DNA of 48,976 nucleotides from NCBI GenBank assembly GCA_012840485.1, contig DULG01000021.1, forward strand, positions 1 to 48,976. Reading direction: 5' to 3'. Each line of letters begins with the position of its first letter. The first letter of the stretch is position 1. The DNA comes from Clostridia bacterium. Its GTDB lineage: Bacteria; Bacillota; Thermoanaerobacteria; Thermoanaerobacterales; Thermoanaerobacteraceae. The notes under the pieces are model-generated. The model was not told the DNA's origin, searched no databases, and worked only from the letters and a program-made list of their open reading frames with translations. The translations under genes were made by a program, and so were the position numbers. Shown in pieces: positions 42,765 to 48,976 of the stretch.

Positions 42765-42793
42765 ATTATAATATTAATTTTTATTTTTGTCAA
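42765..42793 (-). promoter_or_regulatory. Consensus promoter of the winged-helix-perR-peroxiredoxin operon
   Basis: On the minus strand TTGACA (42788-42793), 17 bp and TATAAT (42765-42770) form a perfect sigma-A consensus. Confidence 0.85.
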
Positions 42794-42866
42794 CAGTTTT
42801 TTGTTTTATTTTTTCCTTCATGAGGAGAAATTATTAAAAAATGAAGCAGTAATCTTCAAAAAAACA

Positions 42867-42895
42867 TTGACAATTTTAAAGGAAAAGTATATTAT
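42867..42895 (+). promoter_or_regulatory. Promoter P1 of the galT operon
   Basis: TTGACA (42867-42872), 17 bp and TATTAT (42890-42895). The first GalR-type operator starts ten bases downstream, over the likely start site. Confidence 0.7.
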
Positions 42896-42904
42896 AATAA
42901 TAGA

Positions 42905-42920
42905 ATGCATTCGGTTGCAT
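42905..42920 (+). promoter_or_regulatory. LacI/GalR-type operator 1 of galT
   Basis: ATGCATTCGGTTGCAT is a dyad with ATGCA/TGCAT arms and a central CG. It fits the GalR/LacI operator pattern TGNAANCGNTTNCA at nearly all fixed positions. A 15/16 copy is at 42992-43007. Confidence 0.6.
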
Positions 42921-42928
42921 AAAAGTTC

Positions 42929-42957
42929 TTGACATTTCTCCCCGATTTGATTAATTT
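42929..42957 (+). promoter_or_regulatory. Possible second galT promoter P2
   Basis: TTGACA (42929-42934), 17 bp and TAATTT (42952-42957). The -10 overlaps the hairpin at 42946-42972. Weaker than P1. Confidence 0.35.
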
Positions 42958-42982
42958 TCATAATTAATCAAATTCTTTTTTT
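42946..42982 (+). terminator. Attenuator-like hairpin in the galT leader
   Basis: TTTGATTAATT (42946-42956) pairs perfectly with AATTAATCAAA (42962-42972) and is followed by TTCTTTTTTT. It is an intrinsic-terminator-like element inside the leader, between the two operators; the AT-only stem may be weak at high temperature. Confidence 0.5.
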
Positions 42983-42991
42983 AATCTGACG

Positions 42992-43007
42992 ATGCATTCG
43001 ATTGCAT
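42992..43007 (+). promoter_or_regulatory. LacI/GalR-type operator 2 of galT
   Basis: ATGCATTCGATTGCAT is palindromic at 14 of 16 positions with a central TCGA. It is 87 bp downstream of operator 1 and ~30 bp before the galT start. Two such sites suit looping or roadblock repression. Confidence 0.6.
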
Positions 43008-43037
43008 TTACTAAAAAGAATAGGAGAGGTCTTACAA

Positions 43038-44009
43038 ATGTCCGAAATAAGATATGACCTTATAACTGGTAAAAGGGTGATTATAGCTACAGAGCGAGGT
43101 AAAAGACCTTATGATTTTAACATAACTCATGAGGAAAAGAAAAATAATAATACTTGCCCTTTTTGCCCCGGGAATGAAGAGATGACTCCTCCTACTTTAG
43201 TTGAAATTAAAGATGAAAAAGGGAATTGGTTAGTGAGAGGTTTTGAAAATAAATTTGCAGCTGTGAATAGAGATTTAAAGAGTTTTGAGGTACCATCCCT
43301 TTATAAAGCGGAATATGGCTATGGTGTAGCGGAAGTGATAGTAGAGTCACCAGAACACGATGTAACTTTTGGAAGTTTATCTTTAGGGCAAATGCAAAAA
43401 GTTTTTATGGCAATAATTGAGCGTTATAAAAAAATTGCTCAAGACGATAAAATAAAATACATTCAGGTGTTCAAAAATTTTGGAGCAAGGGGAGGAGCTT
43501 CCTTAGAACACGGGCACTGGCAGATTATAGCTATTTCTTTCGTTCCGGATGTAGTAGAAAAAGAGGTAACAGGTACACAAGAATATATTAAGAAGAAAGG
43601 CAAATGTCCCTATTGTGAAATTATCAAATATGAAAAAGAAGAAGGTAAAAGGATAATAGGTGAAAATGAGAATTTCATTGTTATTGCTCCTTATGCATCT
43701 CAATATCCTTACGAGTCATGGATACTACCAAAAGAGCATCAGGAGCGATTTGAAGAGTTAAAAGAAGAAAATATTGCAAATCTAACCGAAATTTTAAAGC
43801 CTCTTATAGAAAAGTACGAGAGAGAATTTAACTTTCCGCCATATAATATTGTGATTCACACATTACCAATTTCTGATATAAGAAATTACCATTGGCATAT
43901 TGAAATTGCCCCAAGGCTTGCTGTGGCAGCGGGTTTCGAGTTAGGGACAGGAGTTTATATAAATCCAGTATCGCCAGAATTAGCAGCATCAGTTTTAAAA
44001 ATAGAATGA
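43038..44009 (+). CDS. galT: Galactose-1-phosphate uridylyltransferase
   Basis: This is a 323-residue HIT-superfamily nucleotidyltransferase. CPFCPGNEEMTPP is the N-terminal zinc-type motif. GASLEHGHWQIIA carries the active-site histidines in place of the usual HPH, a second zinc pair is in CPYCEI, and NYHWHIEIAPRLA closes the second HIT half. It transfers UMP between UDP-glucose and hexose-1-phosphates; the altered HPH motif leaves room for another sugar phosphate or nucleotide. The ATG at 43038 follows AGGAGAGG. It heads a unit with a maltokinase-like and a GT4 gene. No galK or galE is nearby. Confidence 0.88.
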   Translation: MSEIRYDLITGKRVIIATERGKRPYDFNITHEEKKNNNTCPFCPGNEEMTPPTLVEIKDEKGNWLVRGFENKFAAVNRDLKSFEVPSLYKAEYGYGVAEVIVESPEHDVTFGSLSLGQMQKVFMAIIERYKKIAQDDKIKYIQVFKNFGARGGASLEHGHWQIIAISFVPDVVEKEVTGTQEYIKKKGKCPYCEIIKYEKEEGKRIIGENENFIVIAPYASQYPYESWILPKEHQERFEELKEENIANLTEILKPLIEKYEREFNFPPYNIVIHTLPISDIRNYHWHIEIAPRLAVAAGFELGTGVYINPVSPELAASVLKIE

Positions 44010-44033
44010 AATTCTATTGAAAGAAGTGGTCAA

Positions 44034-45614
44034 ATGTATATTGGTGAGACCTTCAACTTTGAAAATATACCTGAAAAATTAAATGATATAGTTAGAAATC
44101 TAAACAAGGATAATTTTAAAAAATTTAGATGGTTTCAAGAAAAGGCATATGACATTTTAGATTTATTTTTGTTTGATTATGGAATACTGTCTAAAAAGGA
44201 ATATGAATTTATAATTGCAGCTATTATAGCTTTTGTGGTGAAAGCTCCAACGAGTAAGAAAGAGATTACTTTGCTTTATTATGTGCCTTTAATTATAACT
44301 CCTTATTTTAGGAATAATGATTTAATAGATATTATTGAGAGTCCAAATTTAAAAGCTTTTATATACGATGGAATTGATGATATAGATTATGTTAGGTTTT
44401 TAAATAAAGTTTTAAGTGAAGAAACAGCTATAAAATTTGACTCCGGTGCCCAATTGATTCCTTATAATCTTAAAAAAGACGACATATACAGTTCGCGAAG
44501 ATTGAGTAACAAATCAAGTAATAGTTTAACATTTTTAAAGAAAGATGAGATAGTAAAAACTTATAGGAAATTTGTAAAAGGAATTAATCCCGATCTGGAG
44601 ATGACATTAGAGCTTAAAAATGCGGGCTTTAGAAATGTGCAAGATATAAGAGGATATTTTTTATATGAAGATAGCAATGGAGATAAATATACAGTTGCCA
44701 TAATAGTAGAGCACATAAAAAATATGGGAGATATGTGGCAGTATACTCAAGAGTATATACTATCTATGATCATTTCTATTTTATCTGATTATGAGGAATT
44801 TGAAGAAGGTTATGTTGAAGATTACTGTAATGATTATATCGAAGAAATAAAAGAGATTGCTAGAATTATTGCCAATATGCATATTAAACTGTCTTCTATT
44901 GATAAAGAAGGTTTTATGAAGAAAGATGTGGAAGTATCAGATGTCCAAGAGGTAGTAAACAGCATAAAAAATAATTTTGTTAAACTGTTGGATTTTATAA
45001 AATTATCTACTTTTGAGGAAAAAATAGCTTCAATGATAGAAAATATTCAAAAACAGCGTGAGTTTTTAATGGGTAAATTAGAAGAATTTGAGAATACGGC
45101 TGTCTTTGGCAAATATATAAGATGCCATGGAGACTTACATTTAGAGCAAATTTTAAAATCTGAAGAAGGATATGTGTTAATAGATTTTGAAGGAGAACCG
45201 ACAAAACCTATTGAGATGAGGAGAAAGAAGATGTCTCCTCTCAAGGATATAGCTGGAATGATGAGATCTTTCAGCTACGCTGCTTATGCCGCTTATTTTA
45301 ACTATCTTGATACAAAGGGCAAGTCTAAGGAGGAAAAAGTAGAAAAAATACTTTCTGCATGGGAAAAACTTGTTACAGAGACTTTTGTAGAAAATTATTT
45401 GGAAGTAGTGATGAAAAAAGCACCAGACATTATACCGGAAGGCGGAAATTTTGATAAAGTTCTAGCTATCTTTAAATTAGATAAAGCTCTTTTTGAAGGA
45501 ATTTATGAGGTAAATAATAGACCTTCTTGGTTTAAAATACCTTTAAAAGGTATTTTAGGGTGTATTGAGGATTTGAAATTAGAAAAACACGGATCGGAGG
45601 TAAACTATGGATAA
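44034..45614 (+). CDS. Maltokinase-like phosphotransferase
   Basis: This 526-residue protein has a C-terminal half typical of maltokinases and related aminoglycoside-phosphotransferase-fold kinases. RCHGDLHLEQIL (about 363) is the catalytic loop and VLIDFEGEPTKPIEMRR (about 381) the metal-binding DFG equivalent. SPLKDIAGMMRSFSYAAYAA is strongly conserved in Mak/Pep2 proteins. The N-terminal ~190 residues are less conserved but include a maltokinase-like cap. Maltokinase makes maltose-1-phosphate from maltose and ATP. It is placed between galT and a GlgM-type glycosyltransferase and overlaps the latter by 8 bases. Substrate assignment is by family. Confidence 0.8.
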   Translation: MYIGETFNFENIPEKLNDIVRNLNKDNFKKFRWFQEKAYDILDLFLFDYGILSKKEYEFIIAAIIAFVVKAPTSKKEITLLYYVPLIITPYFRNNDLIDIIESPNLKAFIYDGIDDIDYVRFLNKVLSEETAIKFDSGAQLIPYNLKKDDIYSSRRLSNKSSNSLTFLKKDEIVKTYRKFVKGINPDLEMTLELKNAGFRNVQDIRGYFLYEDSNGDKYTVAIIVEHIKNMGDMWQYTQEYILSMIISILSDYEEFEEGYVEDYCNDYIEEIKEIARIIANMHIKLSSIDKEGFMKKDVEVSDVQEVVNSIKNNFVKLLDFIKLSTFEEKIASMIENIQKQREFLMGKLEEFENTAVFGKYIRCHGDLHLEQILKSEEGYVLIDFEGEPTKPIEMRRKKMSPLKDIAGMMRSFSYAAYAAYFNYLDTKGKSKEEKVEKILSAWEKLVTETFVENYLEVVMKKAPDIIPEGGNFDKVLAIFKLDKALFEGIYEVNNRPSWFKIPLKGILGCIEDLKLEKHGSEVNYG

Positions 45615-46773
45615 GTTAAAAGTTACAATGTTTACAAATGAATACCCTCCTAATATTTACGGTGGAGCTGGTGTTCATGTAGATTATCTTGTTAGGGAAC
45701 TGTCTAAACTGATGGAAGTAGACGTGAGATGCTTTGGTGACCAAGATTATACGGCTGATAATCTAAAAGTCCGTGGATATAAACAGTGGGATAAGTTAAA
45801 GGAAAATTCAGATCCAAGATATCAGAAAGTTTTGGGGCCTTTTTCCATTGATTTGGCAATGGTGAAGGATGAGATAGACTCAGATATTTTACACTGCCAT
45901 ACCTGGTATACTTTCATGGCGGGCTTTTTAGCTAAAAAATTGTATGATAAACCCCTTGTAGTTACAGTTCACAGCCTTGAGCCTTTAAGGCCATGGAAAG
46001 AGGAACAGTTAGGTAATGGATATAAATTAAGTTCTTGGATGGAAAGAACAGGAATTGAAGCCGCCGATAGGGTTATAGCAGTATCACAAGGTTCGAAAGA
46101 AGATATATTGAAGTATTACAATATTCCAGAAGAAAAAGTTGAAGTTATATATAACGGCATAGATTTGAACCAATACCAGAAAACAGATAGAAATATTGCT
46201 CGCCAAAAATATGGAATTGAGGGTAAATACATTCTCTTTGTAGGAAGAATATCAAGGCAAAAGGGCATTACTCATTTAATAGATGCAGTAAAGTATCTAC
46301 CTAAGGATATAAAGGTTGTACTATGTGCTAGTTCTCCGGATACACAAGAGGTTTTAGAAGAAGTAGAGCAAAAAGTTAAACTTTACGACAATATTATTTG
46401 GATAAATAAAATGGTGGAAAAAGAAGAAATTATAGAGTTATACAGCAATGCGGAAGTTTTTGCATGCCCTTCTGTTTATGAGCCTTTTGGCATAATAAAC
46501 TTAGAAGCAATGGCTTGTAAAACTCCTGTTGTGGCAAGTGCTACAGGAGGAATTAAAGAGGTTGTAGTTCATGAAGAGACAGGATTCCTTGTAGAACCAG
46601 GCAATCCTGAAGAATTAGCAAAATATATAAACATACTTTTAAATAACAAAGATTTAGCTATAAAGTTTGGAGAAAATGGGAGAAAACGTGTTGAAGAGAT
46701 GTTTAGTTGGGAAAGCATTGCTAAAAAAACTTATGAGATGTACAAGGATGTAATAGAGAAATATAAAAAATAA
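45607..46773 (+). CDS. GT4 glycosyltransferase, GlgM/actinobacterial GlgA type
   Basis: This 388-residue GT-B glycosyltransferase of family GT4 has an N-terminal acceptor domain (NEYPPNIYGGAGVHVDYLVR, HCHTWYTFMAG). The donor domain contains FVGRISRQKGITHLI and the E-x7-E motif EPFGIINLEAMA (about residue 291). Close relatives are the actinobacterial glycogen synthases, now known in Mycobacterium to make maltose-1-phosphate from ADP-glucose (GlgM). Overlap with the maltokinase-like gene and shared chemistry (maltose-1-phosphate) support that function. It could also extend alpha-glucan. A terminator follows. Confidence 0.85.
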   Translation: MDKLKVTMFTNEYPPNIYGGAGVHVDYLVRELSKLMEVDVRCFGDQDYTADNLKVRGYKQWDKLKENSDPRYQKVLGPFSIDLAMVKDEIDSDILHCHTWYTFMAGFLAKKLYDKPLVVTVHSLEPLRPWKEEQLGNGYKLSSWMERTGIEAADRVIAVSQGSKEDILKYYNIPEEKVEVIYNGIDLNQYQKTDRNIARQKYGIEGKYILFVGRISRQKGITHLIDAVKYLPKDIKVVLCASSPDTQEVLEEVEQKVKLYDNIIWINKMVEKEEIIELYSNAEVFACPSVYEPFGIINLEAMACKTPVVASATGGIKEVVVHEETGFLVEPGNPEELAKYINILLNNKDLAIKFGENGRKRVEEMFSWESIAKKTYEMYKDVIEKYKK

Positions 46774-46783
46774 ATGCGCTAAG

Positions 46784-46812
46784 GCAGGGGTGACAATTGC
46801 CCTGCTTTGTTT
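46784..46812 (+). terminator. Terminator of the galT-kinase-GT4 unit
   Basis: GCAGGG (46784-46789) pairs with CCCTGC (46800-46805), followed by TTTGTTTATTT. Confidence 0.65.
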
Positions 46813-46854
46813 ATTTGTGCTATAATAAATTTAAAAATAATGGATGGTGTGGCG

Positions 46855-47475
46855 ATGGAAGGACAATCTTTTATTTATAATGCAATAATAAATTATGGAT
46901 ATATAGCGCTTTTTATAGGGCTTATGATTGAAGGAACGGGAATGCCAGGCCCTGTAGAAATATTATTTTTTGCGGCAGCGTATTTAGTCACAAAAGGGGA
47001 TATGAACCTTTTTTATGTTATAGTCATCGCTGCTTTAGGAAATGTGACAGGAAATGTGATAGCTTATTTGGTAGGCTATTATAAAGGTAGGCCTGTTGTT
47101 GAAAAATACGGTAAATATTTAAAAATAACAGTAAAAGACCTTGAAGCTATGGATAAATGGTTTGCTAAATATGGAGGATTTACGGTTTTATTAGGTAGGC
47201 TTGTAGGTCTTCCAAGGACGCCGGCTATTTGGGCTTCAGGTATAACCCGTATGAATTTTACTGTGTATGTGATATTTTCTGCTATTGCTGATTTTATATG
47301 GTCTACTTTTTGGGCAGTAGTATCTTATCTTGCTGCTATGCAATTGATTAGAATAGACTTTTTTGCGAAAAGTCAACCGCCTTGGGTATATTTTGCTTCT
47401 ACAGTAGGTTTCATGATATTTTTATATGTAGTTTGGAGGGTAGTCCTTTGGATGAAAGAAAAGTATTTAACGTAA
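46855..47475 (+). CDS. DedA-family membrane protein
   Basis: This is a 206-residue DedA/SNARE-associated family protein. IEGTGMPGPVEILFFAAAYL is the first reentrant region, GNVTGNVIAYLVGYYKGR is typical, and FTVLLGRLVGLPRTPAIWASG holds the conserved arginines of the family (about 118-138). Members are proton-dependent lipid-carrier flippases or scramblases in the cytoplasmic membrane, and some move undecaprenyl phosphate. The ATG at 46855 is preferred over longer starts because it gives the standard N terminus, but its ribosome binding site is weak. It overlaps the next gene by 28 bases. Confidence 0.9.
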   Translation: MEGQSFIYNAIINYGYIALFIGLMIEGTGMPGPVEILFFAAAYLVTKGDMNLFYVIVIAALGNVTGNVIAYLVGYYKGRPVVEKYGKYLKITVKDLEAMDKWFAKYGGFTVLLGRLVGLPRTPAIWASGITRMNFTVYVIFSAIADFIWSTFWAVVSYLAAMQLIRIDFFAKSQPPWVYFASTVGFMIFLYVVWRVVLWMKEKYLT

Positions 47476-48557
47476 CTATTGAAAAGATAACAAGTGTTTC
47501 TGACCTTTTAGATATAGAGGATATATGGCATGAGTTTGAGAATATGGCGGAAATTTATCCTTTTAATACATTTGAATGGGTATTAAACTGGTGGAAATAT
47601 TTTGGCTATGGTAAAAAAATGTTGGTATTACTGGTTTATGAAGAAAATATGCCCATTGGAATTGCGCCTTTTATGATAACATATTTTGAAAAGGGACTTT
47701 TGGCTAAAAGGATAAAATTTATAGGTTCTAACAATAGTGATTATCTTGATTTTATCGTGAAAAGAGGATATGAAAATCGGTTTTACACAAGTTTAGTTGA
47801 TTTTTTAGAAAAATACATTGATCCTTTTACTGTTTTAGATTTAGAACACATTCCCGAAAATAGTGAGTTTTTTCCTTATATTATGGGAAGCAATCTCTAT
47901 TATGACTACGATGTGCAAGATATTTGTCCTTATATAGGATTACCTCAAAAGTGGGAAGATTATTTGAATAGTTTAGATGGCAAGTTTAGGAGAAATTTAA
48001 ATTATGAAATTAGGAGATTTTTTAAGGAATATAATGCAAGTTTTTCAATGGTTAAAAATATAGAATCGATAGATAAATCAATGGACAATTTAATAGTTCT
48101 TCATCAAAGGCGATGGAGAGAAAAACATATGCCTGGAGCTTTTTATTCTAAGAGGATAAGGGAGTTCCACAAGGATGTGGCAAAAGACATGTTATCAAAA
48201 GGAGAATTGAATCTTTTTGAATTAAAAGACGGGGGAAAAACAGTTGCTAGTCTTTTAAGTTATCATGTAGGGGGTAAAAGGTATTATTATATAAGCGGTT
48301 ATGACTTGGATTATAGCAAAAGAAGTGTTGGCACTATAACTTTAGGTCTTGCTATAAAGCAGTCTATTGAAGAAGGAGATAGAATATTTGACTTTTTAAG
48401 AGGAGATGAGGAATATAAAAAAAATTGGACTTCTTCAAAAAAGCGAAATATGCGATTTGTGGCGGCAAGGCCCACAATGGCAGGTAAATTTTTCTGCTAC
48501 TACATAATTGCGGAAAACAAAATTATCAAAAAAATTAAAGACAGGTTTAGTGAATAG
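47448..48557 (+). CDS. GNAT/FemAB-like acyltransferase
   Basis: This 369-residue protein has an N-terminal subdomain (NTFEWVLNWWKYFGYGKKM, VLLVYEENMPIGIAPFM) and a C-terminal GNAT domain. KFRRNLNYEIRRF, LFELKDGGKTVASLLSYHVG, YYYISGYD and RIFDFLRGDEEYKKNW match the CelD/BioF2/acetyltransferase-6 group related to FemAB. These add acyl or aminoacyl groups to polysaccharides or cell-wall precursors; substrate unknown. The TTG at 47448 has GGAGGG seven bases upstream and lies inside the dedA end. Coupling to a DedA lipid transporter suggests an envelope role (inference). Confidence 0.75.
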   Translation: MDERKVFNVTIEKITSVSDLLDIEDIWHEFENMAEIYPFNTFEWVLNWWKYFGYGKKMLVLLVYEENMPIGIAPFMITYFEKGLLAKRIKFIGSNNSDYLDFIVKRGYENRFYTSLVDFLEKYIDPFTVLDLEHIPENSEFFPYIMGSNLYYDYDVQDICPYIGLPQKWEDYLNSLDGKFRRNLNYEIRRFFKEYNASFSMVKNIESIDKSMDNLIVLHQRRWREKHMPGAFYSKRIREFHKDVAKDMLSKGELNLFELKDGGKTVASLLSYHVGGKRYYYISGYDLDYSKRSVGTITLGLAIKQSIEEGDRIFDFLRGDEEYKKNWTSSKKRNMRFVAARPTMAGKFFCYYIIAENKIIKKIKDRFSE

Positions 48558-48568
48558 AACCTGTCTTT
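48537..48568 (+). terminator. Terminator overlapping the acyltransferase stop
   Basis: AAAGACAGGTT (48537-48547) pairs perfectly with AACCTGTCTTT (48558-48568); the stop codon lies in the loop. T content after the stem is modest. Confidence 0.6.
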
Positions 48569-48591
48569 CCTATATTAAGAAGGTAAGAGGG

Positions 48592-48976
48592 TTAGGGGGT
48601 TACCGGTTTAGCGTAAAAGAATTTAATAGGTTCGCTATATTTTGGCACTACTACTTTATCGGAAGCCTGTATATCTACTTTGATACCATAAAATCTTAAA
48701 GTATCTACTATTCCGTCTTTTAAATTAAGGGCTGCTTGTAATGTGTCAGGGTCTCCTATTGCTTTTATTACGTAAGGAGGAGCGTACCTTGTAGAGTTTA
48801 TGTTTATTTTGGGGCCTACACATCGTATCTCAGACATTGCAATTATTCTTTGGTCATTTATAGCTATTGCTTCAGCACCACCCGCTTTCAATTCATTTAC
48901 AATATTTAATAAATCTTCATCGTGGACTAAGTACAAATTAGGGTCTTCGCCGTCTCGAGGCTGTAAGTCGCTGTCA
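48592..48976 (-). CDS. DUF881 (YlxW/YlxX-type) protein, C-terminal part
   Basis: The frame is open to the window edge, so the N terminus lies beyond 48976; 127 residues are visible. LVHDEDLLNIVNELKAGGAE, AIAINDQRIIAMSEIRCVG and YAPPYVIKAIGDPDTL are hallmark blocks of DUF881. The family consists of membrane-anchored extracytoplasmic proteins found near division and sporulation genes (ylxW, ylxX) in Firmicutes; function is not established. The stop is at 48592-48594. It is convergent with the acyltransferase gene. Confidence 0.9.
   Translation of the reverse strand, partial: DSDLQPRDGEDPNLYLVHDEDLLNIVNELKAGGAEAIAINDQRIIAMSEIRCVGPKININSTRYAPPYVIKAIGDPDTLQAALNLKDGIVDTLRFYGIKVDIQASDKVVVPKYSEPIKFFYAKPVTP

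Noticed and set aside
42905..43007. Reading the galT operators as CcpA cre sites
   Set aside because: Positions 3, 5 and 12 of the cre consensus do not match; the pattern fits GalR/LacI sites better.
48537..48568. Possible tRNA-like structure near the acyltransferase stop
   Set aside because: It is a single perfect hairpin with no cloverleaf; a terminator explains it.

Overview
The window is low-GC, AT-rich bacterial DNA. It has Gram-positive ribosome binding sites (AGGAGG, GGAGG), frequent TTG and GTG starts, sigma-A type promoters, and AddA/AddB in place of RecBCD. The protein set (FeoAB, NikR, tandem bacteriohemerythrins, an OadB/OadG pair, a GlgM-type glycosyltransferase, an IS607 relic) points to a thermophilic anaerobic clostridium, most likely Thermoanaerobacter or a close relative. 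This assignment is by recognition, not by alignment. The window has about 36 intact genes, three gene relics with a tnpB stub, two riboswitch-like leaders and one large foldback element. No rRNA, tRNA or CRISPR array was seen.

Layout. 1-7347: the tail of a MupG/DUF871-type gene, then a strong promoter and a seven-gene operon matching the enterobacterial yhf genes: YhfZ regulator, PRD protein YhfY, YhfU, membrane protein YhfT, PLP enzymes YhfS and YhfX, and the phosphopentomutase-like YhfW. Two nearly identical 17-bp operator-like sites precede yhfZ and yhfY, and a perfect 19-bp hairpin lies between yhfT and yhfS. 7579-9230 (minus): an Lrp/AsnC regulator and a class I aminotransferase. 9367-11677: feoA-feoB behind a Fur-like box. 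11819-12643: a decayed IS607 element fused to a HEPN-domain relic. 12702-13861: nikR (minus) and a secreted PepSY protein. 13890-15406: a yybP-ykoY (Mn2+) riboswitch with terminator, controlling oadB and a 37-residue oadG. 15488-18518: trmL, dinB and a MATE transporter. 18653-22332: a MacAB-like ABC exporter with an unusual double-module adaptor. 22456-24070: two bacteriohemerythrins and a fumarylacetoacetase-family hydrolase. 24073-26318 (minus): a DUF1646 transporter behind a structured leader (Na+-I riboswitch candidate) and a CaCA-family cation antiporter.

26511-38618: an antitoxin-like relic, then the overlapping DNA-repair block addB-addA-sbcD-sbcC. 38640-41059: threonine aldolase (minus) and a MalY/PatB-type C-S lyase. 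41120-41333: a GC-rich foldback element between two related hairpins. 41413-42714 (minus): a small winged-helix protein, a PerR-type regulator and a 1-Cys peroxiredoxin. 43038-46773: galT, a maltokinase-like gene and a GlgM-like glycosyltransferase behind two LacI/GalR-type operators and an attenuator-like hairpin. 46855-48557: a DedA protein and a GNAT/FemAB-like protein. 48592-48976: the C-terminal part of a DUF881 protein running off the end.

Themes. Several units are cation-controlled (Fe: feoAB; Ni: nikR; Mn: the oadBG leader; Na or other cation: DUF1646 and CaCA). Oxygen and peroxide defence appears as PerR-peroxiredoxin and the hemerythrins. Double-strand-break repair is concentrated in addBA-sbcDC. 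The least understood unit is the yhf operon, whose substrate is not known to me.
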